Assembly: GCF_902489365.1 (NCBI RefSeq)
Contig: NZ_CABTZR010000017.1
Coordinates: 1 to 40,039 of the forward strand
From: an uncultured Corynebacterium sp.
GTDB lineage: Bacteria > Actinomycetota > Actinomycetes > Mycobacteriales > Mycobacteriaceae
DNA: 40,039 nt
Direction: 5' to 3'
The notes below the pieces were generated by a model. It did not search any database. It was not told where the DNA came from and worked only from the letters and a program-made list of their open reading frames with translations. Positions 15,261 to 24,053 of this stretch are shown here, one piece after another; positions within the stretch are counted from its first letter, which is position 1, and every line of letters begins with the position of its first letter. The position numbers and the translations under genes are program-made.

Positions 15261-16553
15261 CTAGCTGCGCTGGGTCAGGAACAGGACGTCCACCACGTCC
15301 CCGGGACGGATCTCTGTAACTTCCTCCGGTATGCGGATCATCGCGTTCGCTTCCGAGAGCCCTGCGAGCAGGTGCGCCGGCGCGCCCGCTGCACCGCCCA
15401 GTCCTTCCACCAGATAGTCGGAGGTTTCGGCATCCCGCATGAGCCGGGCGCGGATGTAGCCGCGGCGTCCCGGGCGGGATTCCATGTGGTTGAGCACGCG
15501 TGCGCGCACCACGCGGCGTTGGCCGCTGCGCTTGCCCAGGGAGAGTCGGATCAGCGGGCGCACAAAGACCTCGAAGATAACCAGCGCGGACACCGGGTTC
15601 GAGGGCAGCAGGAAGGTCGGGATGCGCTCCTCCCCCAACAGACCGAAGCCCTGGACCGAGCCTGGGTGCATGGCTACGCGTGAGGTATCCACATCTCCCA
15701 ACTCATCAAGGACCTCGCGGATTTCTTCCGAACCCGCACCCCCCACAGCGCCGGAGATCACCAGCACCTCGCTGCGCGCCAGGTAGGTTTCCAAAGCTTC
15801 GCGCACGCGGCGCGGCTCGCCGGCGGCGATGCCGACGCGGTGCACGTCCGCGCCCGCCTCCTTCGCGGCCGCTGCGAGCGAATAAGAGTTCACGTCGAAG
15901 ACTTGACCCAGGCCGGGCTCGCGGTCGACGTCGACAAGCTCCTTGCCAAAGGACACGATGGTCACGCGCGGGCGGGGGTACGCCAGCACCTTCGAGCGCC
16001 CTACCGCCGCGAGCAGGCCAATTTGTGCTGGGCCCAAGATAGTACCGGAGGACACGGCAACATCCCCGGGCTGAATATCATCGCCCACGCGGCGCACGAA
16101 GTCCCCCGAGCGCACCGGGCGGTGCGAGGTCACGCGCTTGCGGCCGCGGTCCGTCCACTCGAGGGGAAGGACGGCGTCGGCGAGCGTCGGCAAAGGCGCG
16201 CCCGTGTACACGCGCACCGCCTGCTTGGGCTGCAAACGCAAAGGCTGGCGCGAACCAGCGGGAACCTCCCCTACCACAGGCAGGGAGCGCTCAACCTCCG
16301 TCTCCGCGGCGGGAGCATCCGCATCCTCAACGTCGTGGCGGGAGCGTGCCTTGAGGGCTTTTTCTCCCCCAACGTCCACGGCGCGCACGGCATAGCCATC
16401 AATCGCTGCCTGCGGAAACCCCGGGAGCGGCTGGTTTGCCTGAACCTCCTCCGCGCACTTGAGACCTAGGGCATTCGCGATGGCGATGCGCACTGGCTCG
16501 GGAGTCATCGCTGCATCAAGAATGAACGCCATCTGGTCATCGACCGAACGCAT
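15261..16553 (-). CDS. glp: Gephyrin-like molybdotransferase Glp (MoeA homologue)
   Basis: A 430-residue protein with the four-domain MoeA/gephyrin E layout. It has PGFPQAAIDGYAVRA in the N-terminal part, VYTGAPLPTLADAVLPLEW, the central MPT-binding-like domain and a C-terminal beta-barrel. Two catalytic loops deviate from active MoeA: the usual SGG(V)S motif reads ISGAVGGAGS, and GxPGNPVS reads LLPSNPVS. In C. glutamicum this homologue (Glp) binds FtsZ and the membrane receptor GlpR and acts in cell division, which fits the downstream rimJ-glpR. An enzymatic role in inserting molybdate into molybdopterin is possible but weakened by the motif changes. It follows galU on the same strand. Confidence 0.85.
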   Translation of the reverse strand: MRSVDDQMAFILDAAMTPEPVRIAIANALGLKCAEEVQANQPLPGFPQAAIDGYAVRAVDVGGEKALKARSRHDVEDADAPAAETEVERSLPVVGEVPAGSRQPLRLQPKQAVRVYTGAPLPTLADAVLPLEWTDRGRKRVTSHRPVRSGDFVRRVGDDIQPGDVAVSSGTILGPAQIGLLAAVGRSKVLAYPRPRVTIVSFGKELVDVDREPGLGQVFDVNSYSLAAAAKEAGADVHRVGIAAGEPRRVREALETYLARSEVLVISGAVGGAGSEEIREVLDELGDVDTSRVAMHPGSVQGFGLLGEERIPTFLLPSNPVSALVIFEVFVRPLIRLSLGKRSGQRRVVRARVLNHMESRPGRRGYIRARLMRDAETSDYLVEGLGGAAGAPAHLLAGLSEANAMIRIPEEVTEIRPGDVVDVLFLTQRS

Positions 16554-16641
16554 GTACCGCCTGCCTTTACTCTGGGGTATGTGGGGCCTAAAGGGATGGA
16601 AGTTACTGGAGTAGAGCTTAGCGCGCTAGGTGTGCGAAGGC

Positions 16642-17571
16642 TTAGCCCTTCAGCCCCTTTTCTTCTTCGTAGTCCTCCATGATCTTCTTGATCGCCTTGT
16701 AGAGCGCAGGACCGTACTTCTCATCACGCAGACCAAAGTCAACATTGGCCGGAATGTACCCACCCGGGTTGCCTAGGTCGTGGCGCTTGCCTTGGTGGAC
16801 TACGACGTGAACGGGGTGACCTTCCTTAATGAGGAGTTCAATGGCGTCAGTCAGCTGTAGTTCCCCGCCCTTGCCTGGTTTGATGCGGCGAAGGGCATCA
16901 AAAATCTTCCTGTCAAGCAGGTAGCGCCCAGTAGCCACGAGGTTCGAAGGCGCATCAGCCGGGTCCGGTTTTTCCACCATGCCCACAACCTTCTTCACTC
17001 CCGGCGCGTTGGTGTCCTCGACGTCGAAGACGCCGTAGTTATAGGTCTCTTCGCGTGACACCTCGAAAGCGCACAGCACGCTGCCGCCCAGCGCGGAACG
17101 AACCCTGGCCATCTCCCCCATGACGGTGGCCGGCAGGACAATGTCATCCGGGAGCATGACGGCGAAGAATTCTTCGTCATCCTCCAAGACGGATTCCGCC
17201 AAGCCCACCGCGTGGCCCAGGCCCAGCGGCTTTTCCTGCTCCACGGAAATCGGGTGGATCAACTGAGCAGCACGCCTGACCTTGGCCACTTGCTCGTCTT
17301 TGCCGCGGGCGTCGAGGGTCTCGACGAGATCGGGAAACTCATCGAAGTGCCGCATCACTTCCTGCTTGTTCGGCGCGGTAATCACCGCGAGGCGCTGGGC
17401 GCCCACGGACGCGGCCTCTTCCGCAATGAGTTCAATGCCCGGCGTATCAACGACGGGGAGCAGCTCCTTCGGTACGGTCTTGGTGGCGGGCAAGAAGCGG
17501 GTGCCCATGCCAGCAGCGGGGACAACGACCGTAGCAATCCCGGTGTGGGAATCCTCGTGTGCAATAGCCAT
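16642..17571 (-). CDS. galU: UTP--glucose-1-phosphate uridylyltransferase
   Basis: A 309-residue nucleotidyltransferase making UDP-glucose from UTP and glucose 1-phosphate, the precursor for trehalose and for envelope glycans. The nucleotide loop PAAGMGTRFLPATKTVPKE occurs near residues 19-37, with GLGHAVGLAE and the FAVMLPDDIV metal/nucleotide motif after it. The ATG at 17569-17571 was preferred to a GTG three codons upstream, because it is preceded by AAAGTGGA. It is the first gene of the galU-glp-rimJ(-glpR) run and divergent to fthC with 70 bases between the starts. Confidence 0.95.
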   Translation of the reverse strand: MAIAHEDSHTGIATVVVPAAGMGTRFLPATKTVPKELLPVVDTPGIELIAEEAASVGAQRLAVITAPNKQEVMRHFDEFPDLVETLDARGKDEQVAKVRRAAQLIHPISVEQEKPLGLGHAVGLAESVLEDDEEFFAVMLPDDIVLPATVMGEMARVRSALGGSVLCAFEVSREETYNYGVFDVEDTNAPGVKKVVGMVEKPDPADAPSNLVATGRYLLDRKIFDALRRIKPGKGGELQLTDAIELLIKEGHPVHVVVHQGKRHDLGNPGGYIPANVDFGLRDEKYGPALYKAIKKIMEDYEEEKGLKG

Positions 17572-17627
17572 AAGTTCCACTTTACAATGCGCCCTTCGCG
17601 CTCCCGTGCTGCGCTACGCCGTCCCGC

Positions 17628-17633
17628 TATGAT
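17628..17633 (+). promoter_or_regulatory. Putative -10 element of leaderless fthC
   Basis: TATGAT ends eight bases before the fthC ATG, with no Shine-Dalgarno sequence between. The spacing suggests transcription starting at or next to the ATG. Confidence 0.45.
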
Positions 17634-17641
17634 TAACAACC

Positions 17642-18208
17642 ATGACGACCTCCCCCAAGGACGCCTTAAGATCCTCACTCCTTAACGCTCGGCGCGAGCG
17701 CAGCGCCGAGCAGCGCGCTGATGACAACGCTGCGTGGTGCGCCGGTGTGGGTGAATTACTCACTCCCGTGATGCGCGTTGCCGCCTACCATCCGCTGGGC
17801 ACAGAGCCGGGTGGCCCCGACTTCGTGGAGACCGTGTCCGCACTCTGCAAGGAGGTCTACCTGCCCATTTCAGGTAACAACGGTCAACTCATGTGGACGC
17901 TGTATGGCGGGCCGGAGGCCATGCATCCGGGGGCATTAGGGATTGCAGAGCCCGTCGGGCAGCGCCACAGCAGCGAAATCCTGGCGCACCTCGACCTCAT
18001 CTTGGCGCCCGCGATGGCGGTGAGCGAGTCAGGTATGCGCCTCGGAAAAGGCGCCGGCTACTACGACCGCGCGCTGACACCGCTGCCCACTGGGCACCCG
18101 CCTGTCGTCGCTCTCGTCCACTCCAGCGAGGTCCGGGACGTCCCCTTCGAGGAACACGACCGCCCCGTCGATGGCATCCTCACTGAGCGCGGGATGCGCT
18201 GGCTTTAA
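17642..18208 (+). CDS. fthC: 5-formyltetrahydrofolate cyclo-ligase
   Basis: A 188-residue ATP-dependent enzyme converting 5-formyl- to 5,10-methenyl-tetrahydrofolate. The N-terminal Arg/Lys helix (SSLLNARRERSAEQR) is followed by the AAYHPLGTEPGG strand, and the diagnostic SGMRLGKGAGYYDRAL phosphate/folate loop lies at about residues 126-141. The family ending HDRPVDGILTE is intact. It is divergent to galU, as in M. tuberculosis. No damage is visible. Confidence 0.94.
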   Translation: MTTSPKDALRSSLLNARRERSAEQRADDNAAWCAGVGELLTPVMRVAAYHPLGTEPGGPDFVETVSALCKEVYLPISGNNGQLMWTLYGGPEAMHPGALGIAEPVGQRHSSEILAHLDLILAPAMAVSESGMRLGKGAGYYDRALTPLPTGHPPVVALVHSSEVRDVPFEEHDRPVDGILTERGMRWL

Positions 18209-18276
18209 TCGGCTACTTCTCAGATTCCATGCCGCCGCCTGGGAACCGCGCGGGTCGGAGCGCAGTCTAAGAAGGT

Positions 18277-18921
18277 ATGGACTTTCTTCACGTTCTGCGC
18301 ACTCCGGGGCATCGCCGCAGCGTTCTCCTGCGCCGCGTAACGGCCGCGGTCTTGCTCGTGGCCGCGGCGGCCAGCGCGCTCGCTTCTACCCGCGAGCAGC
18401 CGCGCGTGGTGGTCATGGCCCGGGACGTCGCCGCCGGGGAGACGCTGGCGCTTGGCGATGTCTCCGTGGCCCGCGTCCCCTCCTCCGCGCTTCCCGCCAC
18501 GGCATTAGGGAGCAACCCAGAAGATGCGGTGGGGCGAGTTCTGGTGGCGGCGGCCAGCGCGGGCGAAATACTTACCACCACCCGGCTGCTCAGTTCGGAT
18601 CTCATCGCGGATTTCGGCATGGATAACGGCCACCTTATCCCGCTCACGCTCGCCGAGCCGGACGTTGCCCGCAACCTCCATCACGGCGATACGGTCAACA
18701 TCGTCGGCGCCCTCGACGGTGGTGACGACGCTTCCCTCCCCGCCCGCGGCTCAACGATTGCCCGTGGCGCACGCGTCGTGTCGGTGGGTGCCGGCGGAGA
18801 GGATACCCGCACGCACACACTCCTCGTTGCGCTACCAGCCGAAGCAGCCGAAGCTGTGGCGGCCGCATCACTGGCACAACCGCTCACGGTTGTCATTGTG
18901 GGCGACCGCGCCCACAGTTAG
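18277..18921 (+). CDS. SAF domain-containing exported protein
   Basis: A 214-residue protein with one N-terminal membrane segment (about residues 21-40, VTAAVLLVAAAASALAS) and a SAF domain starting at VVMARDVAAGETLALGDVSVARVP. SAF domains occur in CpaB/RcpC pilus-assembly proteins, flagellar FlgA and antifreeze-like proteins. The RcpC/CpaB-like order (SAF, then a DTVNIVGAL strand and ARVVSVG) is suggestive, but no pilus genes are nearby. The start is preceded by the sequence GCAGTCTAAGAAGGT, nearly identical to that before tag. The function is unknown; it is likely anchored outside the cytoplasm. Confidence 0.75.
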   Translation: MDFLHVLRTPGHRRSVLLRRVTAAVLLVAAAASALASTREQPRVVVMARDVAAGETLALGDVSVARVPSSALPATALGSNPEDAVGRVLVAAASAGEILTTTRLLSSDLIADFGMDNGHLIPLTLAEPDVARNLHHGDTVNIVGALDGGDDASLPARGSTIARGARVVSVGAGGEDTRTHTLLVALPAEAAEAVAAASLAQPLTVVIVGDRAHS

Positions 18922-19293
18922 TCAGCTCTGTGAGAATCGCCGCGTTTGCGCAACAGGACGGTCCTAGAATGTTGCCACGGCACACAAATTCTGCCTACTA
19001 TACGTACATCCACTCAGGCGCTATAGCTTGTGCGTCAATCCTGCCCCATAACTTGGTGGCAGCACATGCCTTGAGCGCTCGACAGTGGTCTTCTCTACTC
19101 CAGTAATTCCCCTGCTTCTTGTTTAGTAAGCGCTCCTACGTTTCAAGCCAAGATGACCTCTCTACCCAGCCCCTGCTGGCACAACTCCTACTGGGCATCA
19201 TCCATTTGAACACCACGAGGGCGCTCACCACGCGGCCTGCAGTGCAGGCGCGAGAGCGAAAAGCACACACTCTGCAGAAAAGGACACATTTCC
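18922..19293. promoter_or_regulatory. Noncoding region upstream of mscL with long predicted leader and palindrome
   Basis: The 372 bases hold no credible gene. TTGCCA (18972-18977) and TACTAT (18996-19001), with 18 bases between, form a reasonable sigma-A promoter. If used, it gives an mscL leader of about 285 bases. A 15-base palindrome GCCTGCA-G-TGCAGGC lies at 19235-19249, about 45 bases before the ATG. The leader could be regulated, but no known riboswitch class was recognised. Confidence 0.4.
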
Positions 19294-19722
19294 ATGCTCA
19301 AGGGCTTTAAAGATTTCATCCTGCGCGGCAACGTCATCGAGTTGGCCGTAGCAGTCATCATCGGTGCCGCCTTCACCGCGATCGTTACCTCCATCACCGA
19401 TCACATCATCCAGCCGCTGGTTAACTCCCTCGGTTCCCCAGACTTTGGCGGCTTGGGCTTCGCAATTACCGATAGCCCGGAGACCTTCCTGGACTTCGGT
19501 GCAGTCATCACCGCCCTTATCAACTTCCTCATCGTTGCCGCTGTCATCTACTTCGTCATCGTTGCTCCGATCAACGCCGTCACCGAGCGCGCAAAGCGCC
19601 GCCAGGGCGTTGACCCGGAGGAGCCGGCTCCGACCACCGAGCAGCTGCTCGGCGAGATCCGCGACCTGCTCGCTGCTGAAAACGGTGGCACCACCACCAA
19701 CAAGCCTGGCTCCAACATCTAA
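19294..19722 (+). CDS. mscL: Large-conductance mechanosensitive channel MscL
   Basis: A 142-residue channel subunit that opens under high membrane tension to release solutes on osmotic downshift. The classic N-terminal MLKGFKDFILRGNVIELAVAV helix and first pore-lining segment are followed by an external loop (NSLGSPDFGGLGF). A second membrane segment (INFLIVAAVIYFVIVAPIN) and a charged C-terminal bundle then follow. An AAAAGGA sequence lies before the ATG. It is followed by a strong terminator and convergent to a small unknown gene. Together with betP it gives this window both entry and exit routes for compatible solutes. Confidence 0.97.
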   Translation: MLKGFKDFILRGNVIELAVAVIIGAAFTAIVTSITDHIIQPLVNSLGSPDFGGLGFAITDSPETFLDFGAVITALINFLIVAAVIYFVIVAPINAVTERAKRRQGVDPEEPAPTTEQLLGEIRDLLAAENGGTTTNKPGSNI

Positions 19723-19746
19723 GCCAGAAGCCCCAAGCCTAAAAAT

Positions 19747-19790
19747 CCCGCAGACCCGGCATTTCGCCGGAGTTCTGCGGGGTTTTCTTT
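19747..19790 (+). terminator. Intrinsic terminator after mscL
   Basis: The stem CCCGCAGA/TCTGCGGG (19747-19754 and 19774-19781) is extended by CCGGC/GCCGG (19756-19760 and 19766-19770) around an ATTTC loop and followed by TTTTCTTTT. A typical rho-independent terminator. Confidence 0.9.
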
Positions 19791-19813
19791 TGCCTTCACA
19801 CGCTGCCCACGCA

Positions 19814-20080
19814 CTACTGCGTGGTGCCAAAATGCGGCGGCATGTTCTCGCGGTAGAAGGCCTCACCGGTGGCCTCGTCCTCGCTGTCACCACCGGGGCC
19901 GCCTGCGTCCGCATCAAAGCTCACGGTGCGCAGCTCATCGGACCCTGCGGCGGAAGAAGAGCCAGGGGCCCCAGACGTTGGCCCGTGAGGAACATCGAAG
20001 CTGCGATCGTAGTTCTCGGCCGTCGACGGACGCTTCACGCGTCGGCGCGCACGCGGGGTACGCGGTGTGGAATCAGCCAT
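19814..20080 (-). CDS. Small conserved-looking protein of unknown function
   Basis: An 88-residue hydrophilic protein. A basic N-terminus (TPRTPRARRRVKRPST) is followed by a Gly/Ser/Asp-rich probably disordered middle and an ending FYRENMPPHFGTTQ. No domain is recognised and no signal peptide or membrane segment is seen. Its ATG overlaps the stop of mog by one base (TAATG), so it is very likely translated with mog, which argues that it is a real gene. A small unknown protein at this place between mscL and mog also occurs, as far as I recall, in other corynebacteria. Confidence 0.7.
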   Translation of the reverse strand: MADSTPRTPRARRRVKRPSTAENYDRSFDVPHGPTSGAPGSSSAAGSDELRTVSFDADAGGPGGDSEDEATGEAFYRENMPPHFGTTQ

Positions 20081-20673
20081 TAGACGCTGGACTTCTGCAG
20101 CTGATCAACGAGGTGGTGAACCAAGGGGGTCAGCGTAGCCATGCCATCACGTACCGCCGCGCGGGAAGACGCGACGTTGACAATCACCGTTGAACCAGAC
20201 ACTCCCGAAATGCCGCGGGATGTGCACGCATCCACCGCACCGCATGCTTGGCCGGACGAGCGCAGGGCCTGCGCCACGCCAGGCACCATTTGGTCCAGCA
20301 CCGCGCGAGTCGCCTCTGGGGTCTTATCGCGCGGGCCAACGCCCGTGCCACCAATCGTGAGAACCAAGTCAACGCCCCCAACCACGCCGGTTTCAATCGC
20401 CTGCCGGATCTTGGACTTCTTGGAGCGAACGATCACTGCGCCGTCGACGGTGAAATCAGCTTCAGCCAACAGTTCGCCCGCCAAGCGCGACGTGTCCTGC
20501 GCTGCATCATCTGGGTGGTCGGTAACGATGACGACGAGCGCGCGGCGCGGTGCTTGAACGCTTTGTTCTTGTTCGCTCGCGATAAGGAAAGCGTCATCTG
20601 GTTCGGTGACATCATCGAGTTCGCGTGAGGCATCGCGCCCCAGCAACTCAGTTGCGTCGGTGTTTTCTGCCAC
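20080..20673 (-). CDS. mog: MogA/MoaB family molybdopterin-binding protein
   Basis: A 197-residue protein of the MPT-binding fold, expected to adenylylate molybdopterin or otherwise act in molybdenum cofactor synthesis. The nucleotide/MPT loop TIGGTGVGPRDKTPEAT lies near residues 106-122, followed by the SRGISGVSGSTVIVNV segment. An acidic N-terminal extension of about 42 residues is unusual for the family. The GTG start at 20673 follows AAGGAGA at good spacing. It lies downstream of the HtrA-like protease, as MoaB2 lies next to PepD in M. tuberculosis. Confidence 0.88.
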   Translation of the reverse strand: MAENTDATELLGRDASRELDDVTEPDDAFLIASEQEQSVQAPRRALVVIVTDHPDDAAQDTSRLAGELLAEADFTVDGAVIVRSKKSKIRQAIETGVVGGVDLVLTIGGTGVGPRDKTPEATRAVLDQMVPGVAQALRSSGQACGAVDACTSRGISGVSGSTVIVNVASSRAAVRDGMATLTPLVHHLVDQLQKSSV

Positions 20674-20783
20674 GGAGGTTCTCCTTAAAGGTAGGGACGG
20701 AATCTTCCGGTAGTGGTTTCTTCACAAGGTCTCAGGGTGCGGTATTCGTGCGGCGCTCACGCACCGCCCAAGTATTTGTTAAC

Positions 20784-22331
20784 TTACTCGCTTGCCAGAG
20801 TTACCTCTACCTTTCTCACATCTTCGCTGTCTCGACTCCGTACCTCCAAGGTCACGGTCGCGCCGAACTCCTGGGAACGGGTTGCCGCGATGAGGGCATC
20901 AGAGCTTTCAATAAGCCGATCGTTGACGCGGGTGACCACATCACCAGACTTAAGCCCTGCCTTATCGGCTGGGCTATCACGTTCTACATCGACGATCTCC
21001 GCACCAAGGGTGTCGCTTTGCGCGCGGACCTTAACACCCAAGGTTGGGTGCTTGACCTTGCCATTGTTGATGAGCTCATCGGCCATCCGCTTGGCAAAGT
21101 TCGAGGGAATAGCGAATCCCAGACCGATGGAACCGCCCTCGGAATTCGAGCCACCGGACAGCGAGGCAATCATCGAGTTCATGCCAATGATGTTGCCTTC
21201 CATGTCCACCAAGGGGCCACCGGAGTTGCCGGGGTTGACGGCGGCGTCAGTCTGGATGGCGTCGATCAGCGAGGACTCCCCACCCTCCTGCGAAGCACGG
21301 ACGGGACGGTTCTTCGCCGAGACAATTCCGGAAGTCACCGTAGCGTTGAGTCCCAACGGGGAACCGATGGCAACGACCTCTTGCCCCACCGCGGCAGCGT
21401 CCGAATCACCGAACTGCAGGAAAGGAAGATCGCTAACGTCATCAATCTTGATGACACCAACGTCCGTGGTCGCATCCGAGGCCACAAACGTGGCGCTGTG
21501 GCGCGAACCATCATTCATGGTCACTTCCAAGCGCCCGCCTTGGTCCGCGCCGGCGACGACGTGGTGATTGGTCAACACGTAGCCGTCCGGGGAAATAACC
21601 GAGCCCGAGCCTTCGGCACCGCCGGAGCGGGTAATGGAGTAAATGGATACCACTGCTGGAAGCACCTTCGATGCCACGTCCTCGACGGAGCCGTCGGCGG
21701 GCTCTTTACCGGTGCTATTGGCCACCGGCTGGCGCTCCAGGACCTCATTGACCGTCGAGGTGGAGGACGTGTCTTTGCCCACCGTTCCGACCACCGCGCC
21801 GGTAACACCGCCGACAGCGATGGCGACTACGAGCATCATGGACAGCGCGGTGCCCAGGCCGACCTTGCGCTTGGCCTTAGGCTCATCGCTCGGTTCCACG
21901 ACCCGTACGCCTGATCCCTCTTGGCCCCCGAAGAACTGGTTCTGATTACCAGCATGCGCCGCAGTGTAGCGCTGACCGGCATAAGGCTGTGTTCCCTCCT
22001 GCGAGTGCTGCCCTGCCGATAGCTGCTGTGCTGCCAAACCCTGCTGACTTTGTTGACCGAATCCATAATTCGAACCGCCATACGGCGCCTGCGCCCCGTA
22101 AGGCGCCTGGGAAGGCTGGTTGCCAAAAGAAGAAGGCTGGGCCCCCTGCCCCGCCTGGCTTCCGTAGGGCGACTGCCCGCCTTGCCTCGATGTATCCGAC
22201 CGCGGCTGGTTCCAGCCATTCGATCCGCTTCCCGCAGAAGGTACCTCGCGTCGCTGCTGTGACTGTCCCCGTCCGTCAGAGTTCTGCGGGCTGTCCATGG
22301 GATTATCCATGCTCGAATTCCTCATATTCAT
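20784..22331 (-). CDS. HtrA/DegP-like membrane-anchored serine protease (PepD-like)
   Basis: A 515-residue trypsin-like protease with PDZ domain. Residues 1-150 are a Gln/Gly/Ser-rich cytoplasmic segment with QAPYG repeats. A membrane segment lies at about 157-185 and the exported protease domain follows. The catalytic triad reads His257 (TNHHVV), Asp290 (TTDVGVIKI) and Ser370 (GNSGGPL). The PDZ domain spans about 420-505 (KHPTLGVKV, KAGLKSGDVVTRVND). It should act in quality control of envelope proteins. It lies downstream of the MprAB-like system, whose M. tuberculosis counterpart controls pepD, so regulation by that system is likely. Confidence 0.93.
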   Translation of the reverse strand: MNMRNSSMDNPMDSPQNSDGRGQSQQRREVPSAGSGSNGWNQPRSDTSRQGGQSPYGSQAGQGAQPSSFGNQPSQAPYGAQAPYGGSNYGFGQQSQQGLAAQQLSAGQHSQEGTQPYAGQRYTAAHAGNQNQFFGGQEGSGVRVVEPSDEPKAKRKVGLGTALSMMLVVAIAVGGVTGAVVGTVGKDTSSTSTVNEVLERQPVANSTGKEPADGSVEDVASKVLPAVVSIYSITRSGGAEGSGSVISPDGYVLTNHHVVAGADQGGRLEVTMNDGSRHSATFVASDATTDVGVIKIDDVSDLPFLQFGDSDAAAVGQEVVAIGSPLGLNATVTSGIVSAKNRPVRASQEGGESSLIDAIQTDAAVNPGNSGGPLVDMEGNIIGMNSMIASLSGGSNSEGGSIGLGFAIPSNFAKRMADELINNGKVKHPTLGVKVRAQSDTLGAEIVDVERDSPADKAGLKSGDVVTRVNDRLIESSDALIAATRSQEFGATVTLEVRSRDSEDVRKVEVTLASE

Positions 22332-22442
22332 GTCAGGTAGTGTGCACCATCGCGCTGGCGCGCATCTGTTACTAGTCTGCCAGTGTGCTACGAGAAGCTG
22401 GGCGTTTCCTGTGCGCTTTGAGCTGGGGTGATCCCCGACACA

Positions 22443-24053
22443 CTAGCCCTGATTGAACCACCTCTCCGCAAAGATCTGGCCGCGGTCATTGTGCTCCTTC
22501 GGTTGGCCCGTCGCGGGGTCTTGTAGCTGCCCCGCTGACTGCTGCTCAGTGGAGAGTTCGGACTGGAAATCGTAGGGCAAGTCTTCCAGCCCGTCCACCA
22601 ATGCATCACCTTCGGTGGGGTGCCCTGGCAGGATAACCTCCATGCGTGTTCCGCCGTCAGCGGAATCCTTGATGGCGATCTCTCCGTTGTGCCTCTCCAC
22701 CACGGATTTCACGATTGCTAGGCCCAATCCGGATCCCGGCATGGCACGGGCTTCAGCAGAACGGTAGAAGCGCTCAAATACCTTATCCCGTTCCTCCGGA
22801 GCGATGCCGGGGCCAGAATCGTCAACGCGCAGGCGCACCTTGTCAGGAGCGATTTGCCGCATGGACACGCGCACGGTCCCCGTCGGTGGGGACCACTTCG
22901 CAGCATTGTCCATGAGGTTGAGGGTGGCGCGGCCCAGGGCAAAAGGATCGCCGTCGATCATCCACGGGATAAACCGCACGCGGAAATCCACGTCAGGACG
23001 GCGACGCTTGGCGCGGTTGAGCGAATTCTCCAACACTTCGTGCAGTTCAACGGGCTCCGGTTCCTTCTCAGTAGCGTCTTCACGCGCTAGGTCCACCAAG
23101 TCACCGATCAGCGTGGCCAATTCGGACATCTGCGCCATCACGTCATCTTCGAGGTCGCGCCGGTCTTCCTCACTGATGCCGAACCCGCCCCCGGACTTGT
23201 TGAGCATCATGAGAAGCTCAATGTTCGTCCGCATGGACGTCAGTGGGGTTTTAAGTTCGTGGCCGGCATCAGCCACGAACTGCGATTGTTGCACGCGCGC
23301 GTGCTGCAGGGCGGAAAGCATTCGGTTAAAGGACACAGTAAGTTGTGCCATTTCATCGTTGCCCTCCACGGCAATCGGCCGCAGGTCATTGGTCTGCGTC
23401 ACGTAATCGGCAGCCCGCTTGAGGCGAGCGATCGGCTCCATGCCGGTCTTGGACACCACCATTCCTGCGAAGACGGAAAGCAGCACGCCAAAGGCCACGA
23501 TGATCAGCAGCGCGGAGCCCACCGCGGACACGATCTCCTCAGTGGAACCAAGGTCTTTGGCCAGGACTACCGTGGCACCACCTTCCTGATATTTGGCCAG
23601 CACGCGCTCACCACCCAGGGTGCGAATGGAGCTTTCCATGGTGTCCCCGTCCGGTTTAAAGTCCCCACCCACCGGCAAGGCATCACCATAGGAAAAGGTG
23701 GCTGCTGGCGGAGAGATAGAGACCCGCGTCGAAGGGTTGTAGAGCTTAAAAGAGGCGATCTCCTGATCGATATTCTCCACGAATCGCGGATCCTGCGCCT
23801 GCTCCATCAGCACATCCGCTTGCTGCATGATTTGCTTATCGACGCTCGCCGTTATCGACGCCGCAACCAACCAGTAGGTCACCAACGTCATCACTGCAAC
23901 CGAGACAGCGACAACGACACCAGTAACCAAAGAAAGGCGCCACCGAAGCGGCGCCCGCGAAGCCCAGCCGCGACGACCGGACAGGCCCAACCACGCCGTG
24001 GAATCTAGGTCTTCAGAAGGCACCGCGTCGGGCGCGGGCCTCCGCAAAATCAC
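22443..24053 (-). CDS. mprB: Sensor histidine kinase, MprB-like
   Basis: A 536-residue membrane kinase. Membrane segments at about 42-65 and 178-200 enclose an external sensor domain of about 110 residues, followed by HAMP and the HisKA helix with phospho-acceptor His265 (DAGHELKTP). The ATPase domain shows the N box (NLMDNAAKWSPP), DDSGPGIAPEE and GSGLGLAIVKSVVERH. The last 60 residues are a Gln/Pro-rich tail. It starts with a GTG that overlaps the response-regulator stop by four bases (GTGA), so the two are translationally coupled. MprB in mycobacteria and CgtS2 in C. glutamicum are the likely counterparts, sensing envelope stress. Confidence 0.9.
   Translation of the reverse strand: MILRRPAPDAVPSEDLDSTAWLGLSGRRGWASRAPLRWRLSLVTGVVVAVSVAVMTLVTYWLVAASITASVDKQIMQQADVLMEQAQDPRFVENIDQEIASFKLYNPSTRVSISPPAATFSYGDALPVGGDFKPDGDTMESSIRTLGGERVLAKYQEGGATVVLAKDLGSTEEIVSAVGSALLIIVAFGVLLSVFAGMVVSKTGMEPIARLKRAADYVTQTNDLRPIAVEGNDEMAQLTVSFNRMLSALQHARVQQSQFVADAGHELKTPLTSMRTNIELLMMLNKSGGGFGISEEDRRDLEDDVMAQMSELATLIGDLVDLAREDATEKEPEPVELHEVLENSLNRAKRRRPDVDFRVRFIPWMIDGDPFALGRATLNLMDNAAKWSPPTGTVRVSMRQIAPDKVRLRVDDSGPGIAPEERDKVFERFYRSAEARAMPGSGLGLAIVKSVVERHNGEIAIKDSADGGTRMEVILPGHPTEGDALVDGLEDLPYDFQSELSTEQQSAGQLQDPATGQPKEHNDRGQIFAERWFNQG

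Noticed and set aside
20625..21914. 429-codon plus-strand frame opposite the HtrA-like gene
   Set aside because: It is antisense to an intact serine protease with all catalytic motifs; the translated sequence has no recognisable domain and reflects GC-rich codon structure.
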